47,165 nucleotides of DNA from Saccharibacter floricola DSM 15669 (GTDB lineage: Bacteria; Pseudomonadota; Alphaproteobacteria; Acetobacterales; Acetobacteraceae), in assembly GCF_000378165.1 (NCBI RefSeq), contig NZ_KB899346.1, positions 1 through 47,165 on the forward strand. The letters run 5' to 3'. Every line of letters starts with the position of its first letter. The first letter of the stretch is position 1. The notes under the pieces are model-generated. The model saw only the letters and a program-made list of their open reading frames with translations, was not told the DNA's origin and made no database searches. The translations under genes and the position numbers were made by a program. Positions 1-8,156 of this stretch are shown here, one piece after another.

Positions 1-5
1 TAACC

Positions 6-434
6 ATGCGCCCTCTTCCACGCGGTATCCGCAACAATAACCCCGGCAATCTTAATTATGCCGGGCAAGCCGGCGCTCATAAAGAGCCGGAGCCTCACGG
101 GCGCTTTGCTGTATTCCCAACCGCTCAAGACGGTTTGCGGGCTTTGCGCGACCAGCTTTTACGCTATGTTGAGCGGGATCGGGTCAACACGATTGCTGGT
201 ATCATCGCCAAATGGGCGCCGCCTACGGACGGCAATGATACCAGCGCTTACGCCGCCACGGTTGCCGCCCGCGTTGGTATCGGCGTACAGCAGCGCTTTA
301 ACGCCCTCACACCCGACCAGCTCACCGCCCTTATGCACGCCATTATCCGTGTCGAAAACGGCCAAGACCCTTATGGAACGCTCGTGGATCGTGTGGCTCA
401 TGAAGCCGTGCGACCGTCCCCCACGATGACCTAA
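6..434 (+). CDS. Phage cell-wall hydrolase-like protein (lysis module)
   Basis: 142 residues. Near the N-terminus (about residues 6-16) it carries the R-N-N-N-P-G-N-L signature of a phage protein family often named 'structural protein P5' and regarded as peptidoglycan-degrading. No signal peptide or membrane segment is visible, so if it is the endolysin it would depend on a holin. The role is inferred mainly from context: two small membrane proteins and a spanin pair follow on the same strand. A TAA at the first bases of the window probably ends the preceding gene, two bases before this ATG. I cannot name catalytic residues with confidence. The alternative is a virion-associated lytic protein. 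Confidence 0.72.
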   Translation: MRPLPRGIRNNNPGNLNYAGQAGAHKEPEPHGRFAVFPTAQDGLRALRDQLLRYVERDRVNTIAGIIAKWAPPTDGNDTSAYAATVAARVGIGVQQRFNALTPDQLTALMHAIIRVENGQDPYGTLVDRVAHEAVRPSPTMT

Positions 435-451
435 CCTCATCCCCCAATACG

Positions 452-475
452 CCGCCCTCTGAGGCGGTTTTTTTT
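452..475 (+). terminator. Intrinsic terminator between hydrolase and membrane protein
   Basis: A CCGCC/GGCGG stem with a 6-nt loop is followed by eight T. It ends 15 bases before the next start codon. The same arrangement (GC-rich hairpin, T-run, then SD and ATG) recurs throughout the second prophage. Confidence 0.75.
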
Positions 476-490
476 ATGCCTGGAGACTTT

Positions 491-715
491 ATGGATATTA
501 CCGCTTTCCTTGACCTTTTGCCGAGCAATATCGGCCTGATCGTCGCGTGTGTGATCATCGTCTGCAAGCTCGTCACCGTTACGGTGCGGCCACCTTCCAA
601 CGGTTCACGCTGGGGGCTGCTCTATCGGGCCATCAGCACGGTAGCGCTCAATATCGGATGGGCCACCAATCGCTTCCAAGCCGGACGCCCCACCGACACA
701 CGCCCCCGGCCATGA
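491..715 (+). CDS. Small phage membrane protein, holin-like
   Basis: 74 residues with one clear hydrophobic segment at about residues 10-31 (I-G-L-I-V-A-C-V-I-I-V) followed by a basic C-terminal part. The ATG at 491 is preferred over the one at 476, because a GGAGA-type ribosome-binding site lies directly before 491 while 476 is buried in the terminator T-run. Its place between a hydrolase-like gene and a spanin pair suggests a holin or lysis accessory protein. I do not recognise a named family, so the function is inferred from size, topology and position. Confidence 0.6.
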   Translation: MDITAFLDLLPSNIGLIVACVIIVCKLVTVTVRPPSNGSRWGLLYRAISTVALNIGWATNRFQAGRPTDTRPRP

Positions 716-807
716 CCACGCCAGAGCTTCATTGCCGCGATGGGCCAGCCTGCCGGACGCAATCAACACACCTACTACCCCCTCAAAAAAAAGAACTGAG
801 AATCACC

Positions 808-1119
808 ATGACTGACGAAACAACCACACCAACAGCCACCCCCATCACCGCTCTTGTGAACGCAGGCGAAAACATCTTTGCCGCCGTCACAGGCAAGAAA
901 GGCGAGACACAAGAGAAGATCGCTGACGGGGCTGCCCGCTTGCTCGATGGCGTTCTGCCTACCGTTGAAAGCAAGGTCTCCTTTGATCTGGCTTCCGTAT
1001 TAGCGGGCGCTACGGGCATCCTGTCCGGTATTGCCCTGGTGCTGACGGGCTTAAAAAAGAAGAAAGCCGCAGCCTCTGACGCAAGCGAAGCAGCTCCTGC
1101 CGTTAACGGCATGGGCTAA
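808..1119 (+). CDS. Small phage protein with C-terminal membrane segment (holin candidate)
   Basis: 103 residues. A polar Thr-rich N-terminus is followed by an amphipathic stretch, and then a hydrophobic segment at about residues 65-85 (L-A-G-A-T-G-I-L-S-G-I-A-L-V-L) that ends in a run of lysines and a polar tail. One membrane segment flanked by positive charge fits a holin or pinholin, and the lysis context supports this. The reading frame is open much further upstream, but the start at 808 begins a normal polar N-terminus after an A-rich leader. No family is recognised with certainty. Confidence 0.6.
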   Translation: MTDETTTPTATPITALVNAGENIFAAVTGKKGETQEKIADGAARLLDGVLPTVESKVSFDLASVLAGATGILSGIALVLTGLKKKKAAASDASEAAPAVNGMG

Positions 1120-1169
1120 CCCACATGGGAGGGCTGCGGCTCTCCCTGACACCTAGAGGGAATCATCCC

Positions 1170-1403
1170 ATGAACCCCTATTTCGCAGGAGGATTCATCC
1201 TCACAGTGCTCGGTTTCCTGACGGCCCTGATCGTCTATAGCAACCGAGCAGGCCGCAACAGTGCCCGCGTCAGCTCCGAACGCCAAGACGCAAGCGACGC
1301 CACACAATCAGCAGAAGCCGCTCAACGGATGCTCGAAGCCCGCACGAACGGCATACGCTCCGATAACGCGCTCATAGATACACTGGATAAGGGGACGTTT
1401 TGA
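1170..1403 (+). CDS. Rz-like inner-membrane spanin (i-spanin)
   Basis: 77 residues: an N-terminal membrane anchor (about residues 5-24) followed by a polar, Ala/Arg/Gln-rich helix likely to form a periplasmic coiled coil. This is the topology of Rz-type inner-membrane spanins, which bridge to an outer-membrane lipoprotein and fuse the membranes in the last step of lysis. The start at 1170 follows an AGAGGG site. Its TGA shares one base with the ATG of the Rz1-like gene (TGATG), so the two are probably translationally coupled. The call rests on topology and gene order; spanins diverge too fast for a sequence-level identification. Confidence 0.65.
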   Translation: MNPYFAGGFILTVLGFLTALIVYSNRAGRNSARVSSERQDASDATQSAEAAQRMLEARTNGIRSDNALIDTLDKGTF

Positions 1404-1620
1404 TGAAGCACGTTGCTTTATGTGTCGCCTTGTTGTCGCTCGTAGGCTGCCCCCCCCCACCCGATACAAGCCGCTCTGCCCGCCGCTCGTGCATTACACG
1501 GCGCAGGAGGAGAAGCAAGCCGCCGATGAGCTACGTGCTCACCCCGACCTGCACGAGCTTCCCGCTATGTTGCGTGATTATGGGAATGAGCGGAAGGAGA
1601 TGCGGAGTAGGGCGCGATAG
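1403..1620 (+). CDS. Rz1-like lipoprotein (o-spanin), split by a poly-C frameshift
   Basis: From the ATG at 1403 the frame encodes a signal sequence ending in the lipobox L-V-G-C, then a run of prolines. After nine consecutive C (1450-1458) this frame degenerates into Arg/Ser-rich sequence and runs to 1648. The -1 frame, which ends at 1620, instead encodes K-P-L-C-P-P-L-V-H-Y followed by an acidic helix and L-P-A-M-L-R-D-Y, which is how Rz1-type lipoproteins of tailed phages usually look. A single extra C or a -1 slip would join both halves into a protein of about 73 residues. Sequencing error, tract-length (phase) variation and programmed slippage all remain possible. Confidence 0.6.
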
Positions 1621-1852
1621 AACCTCTGCCTCAGAATACTGTGGTTAGTACACACAGAACTATCTTCACGCCCTCTTACTACAAGCCGCCCAGCACCTAC
1701 GGAAACGACAAAATTGGGTGGGCAAGATTTGGGCAAAAAGATACAACGAATCGTAGAAAAACACAGCATAATATAGAAAGATACAGAAAGGAGGCTTCTG
1801 CCTTCATACCTTCAAAAACTAGCTATTTTCTGGGGGATTTTATTCTTCCGGA
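1621..1852. other. Junction between prophage lysis end and tRNA-Val
   Basis: No convincing gene. This AT-rich stretch lies between the spanin genes and the 3' end of the tRNA and should contain one attachment site of the left prophage. A GTG-started frame reads through it but continues into the tRNA and is not believable. There is no integrase here; it would lie at the other end, outside the window. Confidence 0.4.
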
Positions 1853-1927
1853 TGGTGGGCGCAACAGGGATTGAACCTGTGACCCCTACCATGTCAAGGT
1901 AGTGCTCTACCGCTGAGCTATGCGCCC
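1853..1927 (-). tRNA. tRNA-Val (GAC)
   Basis: Read on the minus strand, the gene begins GGGCGCATAGCTCAG and ends GCGCCC-A-CCA, so CCA is encoded. The anticodon loop is TTGACAT (anticodon GAC) closed by CTACC/GGTAG, and the T arm carries GGTTCAATCCC. All four stems pair. The 3' end points to the left prophage, so it is the probable integration target of that phage. Confidence 0.97.
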
Positions 1928-1966
1928 TCGCCATCCGGTGAGTGGGTATTTACCTGAGGTAGATAA

Positions 1967-2896
1967 ATGTGGCAAGCCATTACCGTGAAAAAAATTCAAA
2001 AAATCTTCTCTGCTGTTTTTTCTCGTGATGCCTCCCCCGTTTCTGATGGGCCGGTAGGCTGCCATCTAGCCTCTTTAGAGAGTGCCTCTCCTCTTTTATT
2101 ATCCTCTCCACATTCAGGGCGTCATTATAGTGATGACTTTCTGGCCATGGCCTCTCTACCGAAGCATGAGTTGGAAAGAATGGAAGATCGCTTTACCGAT
2201 CTTCTCCTTCAAGATGCCCCGTCTTACGGCGTTAGCCTCGTTCAAGCCTATTTCCCGCGTAGTTTCTGTGACGTTAATAGAGACTGGAGAGAACTTGACG
2301 GGGCTATGTTCATACCCCCTTTACCTTCATACCCCCTCATTCGAAGCAGCAAAGTTGACGCAGGATATGGCGTTATTCCACGCTGTTCAGCTCCAGGGAA
2401 AACAATCTATCGTTCATGCCTCCCACATACAGAGGCTGAGCGACGCTTATCCACATGCTGGGAGCCTTACCAGCAGGCATTACAAAAAAGCCAACAAGCT
2501 CTAACAAGTCGCTTCGGTTTTTGTGTTCTCTTAGATGTGCACTCTATGCCCCCGCTTCCTCAAAAAAGACGCTGCGATATTGTTCTTGGCGACCTCCATG
2601 GTCGGGCATGCTCGCCTATTTTGACGGACTTCTTAGAAGAAAGCTTCACGCAACGTGGATATCATGTCCAACGCAACACGCCTTACGCTGGAGGCTATAT
2701 TACCGACCGTTACGGACAGCCCGAACAGAACCAACATGCCCTCCAAATTGAGATTAATCGTGCCTGCTATCTCAACCTCAACACCTTAAAGCCCCATAAA
2801 AAATTTAAGCATGTTCATCGTGATATAAACGAGATTTTGTCACAGACTGCCTCTTGGCTTTCCCATGATGGTCGTCATCTTCTCGGTTCTATCTAA
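1967..2896 (+). CDS. N-formylglutamate amidohydrolase family protein
   Basis: 309 residues, the usual size of the family. Conserved blocks in order: S-P-H-S-G (47-51), D-V-N-R-D (102-106), L-D-V-H-S-M-P (189-195), D-I-V-L-G-D (204-209), G-G-Y-I-T-D-R-Y-G (242-250) and Q-I-E-I-N-R-A (260-266). The His/Asp/Glu residues in these blocks match the metal-binding pattern of this zinc hydrolase family. Known members release formate from N-formylglutamate at the end of histidine degradation, but no other hut gene is present, so the true substrate may be another N-acyl amino acid. It is the first host gene after tRNA-Val, and a GAGGT-like site precedes the start. Confidence 0.85.
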   Translation: MWQAITVKKIQKIFSAVFSRDASPVSDGPVGCHLASLESASPLLLSSPHSGRHYSDDFLAMASLPKHELERMEDRFTDLLLQDAPSYGVSLVQAYFPRSFCDVNRDWRELDGAMFIPPLPSYPLIRSSKVDAGYGVIPRCSAPGKTIYRSCLPHTEAERRLSTCWEPYQQALQKSQQALTSRFGFCVLLDVHSMPPLPQKRRCDIVLGDLHGRACSPILTDFLEESFTQRGYHVQRNTPYAGGYITDRYGQPEQNQHALQIEINRACYLNLNTLKPHKKFKHVHRDINEILSQTASWLSHDGRHLLGSI

Positions 2897-2989
2897 AGCG
2901 CATCAACATAATGCCTCCCCGTGACATTCTTTGCAGTAAACAGTATAGAGGCGGCCGGTTGCATCCATTTTATTGAGCAAAGTTCATTT

Positions 2990-3925
2990 ATGTCGGCACA
3001 AAACACTCTTATTTTAGATGGCGGTATGGGCCGCGAACTCCATCGCATGGGTGCTCCGTTTAAACAGCCTGAATGGTCTGCACTCGCGTTGTTTGAAGGG
3101 CCTGACTTTGTTCGCAAAGCTCATGAAGCTTATATCCATGCCGGCGCAAATGTTATCACCGCTAATAGTTATGCTGTGGTGCCCTACCATATTGGGGAAG
3201 AGCGTTTCCAACGACATGGGGAAGAGCTGGCTCATCTCGCAGGAAAACTTGGCCGAGACGCCATACAGAATACACGCCCCTCTTCTGTGTCCTTAGCGGG
3301 CTCCCTCCCTCCAACGGGAGGCTCTTACCGTCCAGACCTTTTTGATCAAGCGCGAGCACACTATATTCTTTCAACCCTCATAAAGGGCTTATCGCCCTCT
3401 GTTGATCTATGGCTTGCTGAAACACAAAGTTCTATTGCCGAAGCTCAAACAGCACGACAAATAATAGACCGTAACGACACACGTCCGTTTTGGGTCTCTT
3501 TCACGCTGGATGACAGCCAAATTCATTCACAAAGCCCCTATACCCACATGCCCGTCACGTTACGATCGGGTGAACAATTAGTAGATGCTCTGAACACTAT
3601 GCTTCCTTTAGGTATTGATGGGGTTCTTTTTAATTGTAGCGACCCACGCATTATGGAACCGGCCCTCACAACAGCCTCCGAATTGATACGTTCAGAACCC
3701 GAAGCAAAACGCCCTCGCCTTGGCGTCTATGCGAACGCTTTCGTCAGCCATGACCACGGACAAGGTGAGGAAGCAAACGAAGCCATCAGTACTCTTGATG
3801 AAGAGCTGACCCCCCAGCGCTACGCTTCTTTTGCAGCAGAATGGGTGCACGCAGGAGCAAGCATTGTCGGTGGATGCTGTGGAATTGGGCCAGAACATAT
3901 CGCCGCTCTTTCCAACGAGAGGTGA
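2990..3925 (+). CDS. Homocysteine S-methyltransferase
   Basis: 311 residues. It opens with L-I-L-D-G-G-M-G-R-E-L, the standard beginning of the single-domain homocysteine methyltransferases (MmuM/YagD type), and keeps the zinc-binding cysteines: Cys216 in F-N-C-S and Cys296/297 in G-G-C-C-G. Such enzymes move a methyl group from S-methylmethionine or S-adenosylmethionine to homocysteine, giving methionine. The start at 2990 is chosen because family members begin a few residues before the D-G-G motif; an upstream GTG would add an unconserved 23-residue tail. No S-methylmethionine permease is adjacent, although an NCS1 transporter lies about 2.9 kb downstream. Confidence 0.9.
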   Translation: MSAQNTLILDGGMGRELHRMGAPFKQPEWSALALFEGPDFVRKAHEAYIHAGANVITANSYAVVPYHIGEERFQRHGEELAHLAGKLGRDAIQNTRPSSVSLAGSLPPTGGSYRPDLFDQARAHYILSTLIKGLSPSVDLWLAETQSSIAEAQTARQIIDRNDTRPFWVSFTLDDSQIHSQSPYTHMPVTLRSGEQLVDALNTMLPLGIDGVLFNCSDPRIMEPALTTASELIRSEPEAKRPRLGVYANAFVSHDHGQGEEANEAISTLDEELTPQRYASFAAEWVHAGASIVGGCCGIGPEHIAALSNER

Positions 3926-4242
3926 GCGTAATTTTTATATAGGGCCAAGCTCTATAGACAGTTTGAGATGGTGCCTGTCTAAAAGATCGGGAAAAATCAT
4001 TACAGTCTGTTTAAGAAAGATGACATAAGAGAATATAGCTCTCCCCCTGTACAGCCAGCAAAAGACATAACGATAACCGAATATCTTCTCACTCATTGTG
4101 GTTATTCTGTGTCATTAACGACACAATTCACATTGATCTTTCTATTATACACTTAAACACGCGATAAAATCGTTGATCTTTGATCCTCTTTCACTAAGCG
4201 TGTGGCTCCCCACTCATCTCTCTTCAGCCGGAGCCCTTTCTC
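3926..4242. other. Intergenic region before the TonB receptor
   Basis: 317 bases without a gene. It is AT-rich and contains one near-perfect palindrome, listed separately. Weak inverted repeats just after the methyltransferase stop have no clear T-run. This is the natural place for the promoter of the receptor gene. Confidence 0.5.
4108..4125. promoter_or_regulatory. Palindromic operator candidate upstream of TonB receptor
   Basis: TGTGTCATTAACGACACA: 7-bp arms TGTGTC.T / A.GACACA match except for one symmetric mismatch. It lies 118 bases before the receptor start in an AT-rich leader. The binding protein is unknown; a local dimeric regulator is the simplest reading. Confidence 0.4.
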
Positions 4243-6690
4243 ATGCGTTGTCAGAACAGAATTTTGGTTCTCCCCGTTACCCTTCTGTTCGCTTCTTCCG
4301 CTTACGCAGACCAACTTTCTGACGCGAAGCGCTCTTCCTATCACCCCATTACGACACCTCATAAGCGTTCATCCGCAACGCACCACCATAAAAAGAGAAC
4401 CTCTCTCACAGCGCATTCACCTGAGACTCTTAGCGTCACGGCACATAACACCCCCCTGCGCCGCGCACGGGCGAGCACAACGCCTGTCGATGTTATCTCG
4501 GCGCAACAGCTTCATCGCACCGGCGCTATCAATCTGGCGGATGCCCTAGCGCGCGTTAATCCGTCTGTCACGATTGGGACGGCAGGTTATGATGCTGGCG
4601 CTTTTACCTCATCAATCCGTCTCAGAGGGTTGAACCCTAACCATACGCTTGTCCTGATTAACGGAAAGCGCCGGCATACAACGGCTAATATTTACGCAGA
4701 TTCTGGGCCCCAGGAAGGCTCTAGCCCTGTGGATCTTAACATGATCCCAGCAGAGGCAATTGACCATATTGAAGTATTAAGAGACGGAGCTGCCTCTCAA
4801 TATGGTGCTGATGGGATCGCTGGCGTCGTTAACATCATCCTCAAAAAAACTGTCTCTCACCTTGATATGGATGCCCAAACCGGCGCCAACGCTTATAATG
4901 GCGATGGATGGCAGTATCAGTTTGGATTTGATGGCGGTCTCCCGCTTGGCGATGACGGCTATGCCAATCTCAGCGGGCAAATGTACCATACGGATCACTT
5001 CGTGCAGAAAGGGATTGATTCCCGCACTGGCGTTTCGGATGACCCTGCTCTTAGCCTCTCAGAAGAAACACGCCAAACCCTCAGCCTGAATGCCGGAAAA
5101 CATCTGACACGCTCTCTGGAGCTCTACGGTTTTGCGACCTATGCCCACCGGCATGGAGAATCATACCAAGATTACCGAACGCCTGATATTTTACCGCAGA
5201 TGTACCCGCAAGGTTTTGTGCCCATCGAAGCGCTTGAAGAGCAGGACTTTGCCATTACGCTTGGGCTTAAAGGCCGCCTCCCTGCTGGGTTCAAGTGGGA
5301 TTTAAACTCAACTTATGGTTTTGACGACGACCATATGTCCCTCAAGAACACAGCTAACCCCGCCTATTATGCTGACTATGGGTCTAGCCCAACAAAAGCC
5401 CGCACAGAAACATTCAACCATATGCAATGGACGAATGACCTCAATATTAGCCGTAAATTCTCTTTGGGTTCCGGTCGTTTTATTAACCTCTCCTTTGGTG
5501 GGCAGCATCGGCTGGAGATTTACCATATCGGTGCGGGCGATCCTGTTTCCTACTATAAAGGCGGAACACAAGGCTTTGCAGGCCTCATGCCTGAAAATGC
5601 AGGACGATGGAACCGCGATGTCTGGGCGGGATATATCGACACTGATTTCCATCCAACACGTAAGCTGGACATTGATGTTGGCGGTCGTTTTGAGCATTAC
5701 ACCGATACGGGTAACGCAGAGACAGGGAAAATAGCGGCTCGGTATGACTTCACTAAGCGTTTTGCTGTACGTGCAACCATTAGCAACGGGTACCGTGCCC
5801 CAACGCTGCTGGAAGAACATTATAGCGCCCTCAACGTCACACCTTTTGGCGCTTCTGCCAGCCTCCCTGTGAACTCTCCCGCAGCAAGCTCATTGGGAGC
5901 CCAACGTCTTAAAGCCGAGCGGTCAACATCCCTGAGTGGCGGCTTTGTGATGGAGCCCGTTGATAATTTCCACGTGTCCGTTGATGCTTATCAGATCAAT
6001 ATTCGCAATCGCATCGCCCCTGGTGGCAGCTTCCAAGGCGGAGCTGCTGAAAATGCTATCGGTCTAACAGGCGCTACGCTTCCTGGAGGCCTCGCATCTG
6101 ATAATGTCACAGCGACCTACTTTGCTAATGGAGCAAGCACCCGCACGCAGGGGCTCGATATCATGGCTGATTACGCCCTCAGCCTACGCCGTTACGGGCA
6201 TCTTAACCTTAGTATGGCCCTTAATCTGAACCGCACCCGTATCAGTCATCTTGCAACGGATGGTACTGGGTCACCTTTCCTGAACGCACAGCAGATTGGG
6301 TATCTCACAACGGCATCACCACGCAGCAAAATCATCTTGAACGCCTATTGGACGATTGGAAAATGGAGCGTCAACGTGCGTCAGACGCGCTATGGTGAAA
6401 CCGTTAATAATGTTACGTATCAAGACCAAGCGCCTGCAGCACTCCAATATTCACAAAGCCAATTTCATCGTTTTGTGAATACTCCTGCGTGGCTGACAGA
6501 CCTTGAAGTCGGCTTCCAAGCCACTAAACGGATTCACCTCGCTGTTGGCGGAAATAACCTCTTCAACGTACGCCCACGCCGGATGCCCTTAGAAAACTCT
6601 TATTTAGGCACACTTTTTTATGACAACAACTCGGCTGGAATCCCCATGACGGGAGGGTATTATTATGGCCGCATCAATGTCAGCCTTTAA
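4243..6690 (+). CDS. TonB-dependent outer-membrane receptor
   Basis: 815 residues. A signal peptide (1-22, ending A-Y-A) is followed by a His/Lys-rich stretch, a TonB-box-like E-T-L-S-V (61-65) and a plug domain at about 75-200 (V-D-V-I-S-A-Q-Q-L, I-R-L-R-G-L-N, V-L-I-N-G-K-R, I-E-V-L-R-D-G-A-A-S-Q-Y-G). A beta-barrel with receptor repeats such as G-Y-R-A-P-T-L-L-E-E fills the rest. The chain ends in Leu, not the usual Phe. It imports a scarce substrate across the outer membrane using TonB energy. The NCS1 permease gene 96 bases downstream suggests a nitrogen compound or vitamin rather than a siderophore, but this is inference. Confidence 0.92.
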   Translation: MRCQNRILVLPVTLLFASSAYADQLSDAKRSSYHPITTPHKRSSATHHHKKRTSLTAHSPETLSVTAHNTPLRRARASTTPVDVISAQQLHRTGAINLADALARVNPSVTIGTAGYDAGAFTSSIRLRGLNPNHTLVLINGKRRHTTANIYADSGPQEGSSPVDLNMIPAEAIDHIEVLRDGAASQYGADGIAGVVNIILKKTVSHLDMDAQTGANAYNGDGWQYQFGFDGGLPLGDDGYANLSGQMYHTDHFVQKGIDSRTGVSDDPALSLSEETRQTLSLNAGKHLTRSLELYGFATYAHRHGESYQDYRTPDILPQMYPQGFVPIEALEEQDFAITLGLKGRLPAGFKWDLNSTYGFDDDHMSLKNTANPAYYADYGSSPTKARTETFNHMQWTNDLNISRKFSLGSGRFINLSFGGQHRLEIYHIGAGDPVSYYKGGTQGFAGLMPENAGRWNRDVWAGYIDTDFHPTRKLDIDVGGRFEHYTDTGNAETGKIAARYDFTKRFAVRATISNGYRAPTLLEEHYSALNVTPFGASASLPVNSPAASSLGAQRLKAERSTSLSGGFVMEPVDNFHVSVDAYQINIRNRIAPGGSFQGGAAENAIGLTGATLPGGLASDNVTATYFANGASTRTQGLDIMADYALSLRRYGHLNLSMALNLNRTRISHLATDGTGSPFLNAQQIGYLTTASPRSKIILNAYWTIGKWSVNVRQTRYGETVNNVTYQDQAPAALQYSQSQFHRFVNTPAWLTDLEVGFQATKRIHLAVGGNNLFNVRPRRMPLENSYLGTLFYDNNSAGIPMTGGYYYGRINVSL

Positions 6691-6786
6691 GGGCAGAATT
6701 CTCTTGTGAGTATCCCTATTCGTAAAGGGGCTATTGTCTTCTTAAAGAACGCGGCATGATGCGCCCCCGAGGAGAAAGCCCCCTTT

Positions 6787-8133
6787 ATGACGTCGCCTAT
6801 TGAACAACACACAATCTACCCCATTCCTGAACAAGGACGGTATGGCCGCCCTTACAGCCAATTTACGATCTGGTTCAGTAGCAACATGACCCTCCTCACT
6901 GTTGTCACAGGAGCAATGGGGCCTGCGGAATACCACCTTTCCTTCCTCTGGTCGGCCATAGCCCTTCTGTTGGGCAACCTCATCGGTGGGTTTTTTATGG
7001 CCCTTCATGCCGTGCAAGGCCCCATCTTGGGTGTGCCTCAAATGATCCAAAGTCGTGGACAATTCGGCAGCTGGGGCGCGGTGCCTATCATTATGATGGT
7101 CATCGTTATGTATATCAGTTTTGTTGCGTCAAATTGCGTTGTCGGGGGAGAAACGCTGCAATTTGTTCAGCCCGCCCTTCACCGCCATACAGCTATTCTC
7201 ATCATGGCGTTTCTTAGCTTTATTCCCTGTATTATCGGCTATCGCACAATCCAAGCCTGTGCATCACCGCTCTCTATTCTCACGACGATTGTCGTTATTT
7301 TATGCTTTGTCCTTGGGCTTTCAGGGCATACGCAACAGATTTTAACCGACTGGCATGGTTCTGTTCCCGGATTTTTACAAAGCTTTTCTATCGCTGTTTT
7401 ATGGCAAATTGCGACTGCCCCTTACGTCTCTGACTCCTCACGCTACCTCCCTGCCAACCCTAAAACCTATCCACGCGTCTTCTTCGCCTGCTATAGTGGA
7501 ACTGTCGGCGGTTCATTTCTAGCAATGGCCACAGGGGCTTTTTTGGCCGCGCAATCCCCTCTTTCGACAATTGCTGCTATTGGTCATATCACTGGAGAAT
7601 GGGGGGCTCTCATTGTCCTTATTCTCGGTCTTTCCATCGCCTTTGCTAATGCAATGGATCTCTATTGCAGCACGTTAGCCACCATTACATTTTGGCACAC
7701 ATTCAAACCACGCTGGCACCCGCGCGGGCTAACGCGCCTCACCATCAGTATGCTCACCGTTATCCTTGCAATCTGCATTGCACTTTTTATGTCGGGCTCT
7801 TTTAATACAATTTATACGGCTATCTTGGATATTCTCATGATCGTTATGATTCCTTGGACAGCCATCAATCTTGTTGATTTTTATATCATCCAAAAAGGTC
7901 ACTATGACGTACCTTCTTTTTTCCAAGAAAACGGCGGTCGATATGGCCGTGTTAATAAACCTGCGATCCTCAGCTATCTCATTGGAATTGTCGCAGGCAT
8001 CCCCTTTCTCAACCTAAAATTTTATCACGGCCCCCTGCTCGCCTCCCTCCATGGGATTGACATCTCCTGGCTTATCTCTCTCGGCAGTGCAACCAGTGCT
8101 TATCTATCCCTGCATCGGAAAACAGAACCTTAG
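6787..8133 (+). CDS. NCS1 family nucleobase/cation symporter
   Basis: 448 residues with about twelve hydrophobic segments. It shows the family's usual features: the start of helix 1 with W-F-S-S-N-M, the G-P-x-x-G-V-P-Q-M-x-Q-S-R-G-Q-F-G motif (residues 78-95) and P-W-T-A-I-N-L-V-D-F near helix 10. Relatives carry cytosine, purines, allantoin, hydantoins, thiamine or pyridoxine with H+ or Na+. It lies just after the TonB receptor on the same strand, so the pair could move one compound across both membranes. The substrate cannot be read from the sequence. An AGGAGA site lies slightly far (about 10-13 nt) from the ATG. Confidence 0.9.
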   Translation: MTSPIEQHTIYPIPEQGRYGRPYSQFTIWFSSNMTLLTVVTGAMGPAEYHLSFLWSAIALLLGNLIGGFFMALHAVQGPILGVPQMIQSRGQFGSWGAVPIIMMVIVMYISFVASNCVVGGETLQFVQPALHRHTAILIMAFLSFIPCIIGYRTIQACASPLSILTTIVVILCFVLGLSGHTQQILTDWHGSVPGFLQSFSIAVLWQIATAPYVSDSSRYLPANPKTYPRVFFACYSGTVGGSFLAMATGAFLAAQSPLSTIAAIGHITGEWGALIVLILGLSIAFANAMDLYCSTLATITFWHTFKPRWHPRGLTRLTISMLTVILAICIALFMSGSFNTIYTAILDILMIVMIPWTAINLVDFYIIQKGHYDVPSFFQENGGRYGRVNKPAILSYLIGIVAGIPFLNLKFYHGPLLASLHGIDISWLISLGSATSAYLSLHRKTEP

Positions 8134-8156
8134 CCTCACTATGATGAGCCCATTCT

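Noticed and set aside
1641-1874. GTG-started 77-codon frame between spanin genes and tRNA
   Set aside because: It reads into the tRNA-Val sequence, has no ribosome-binding site and no protein-like composition.
2921-2989. Upstream GTG start for the homocysteine methyltransferase
   Set aside because: It adds 23 residues without family similarity; related proteins begin shortly before L-D-G-G.
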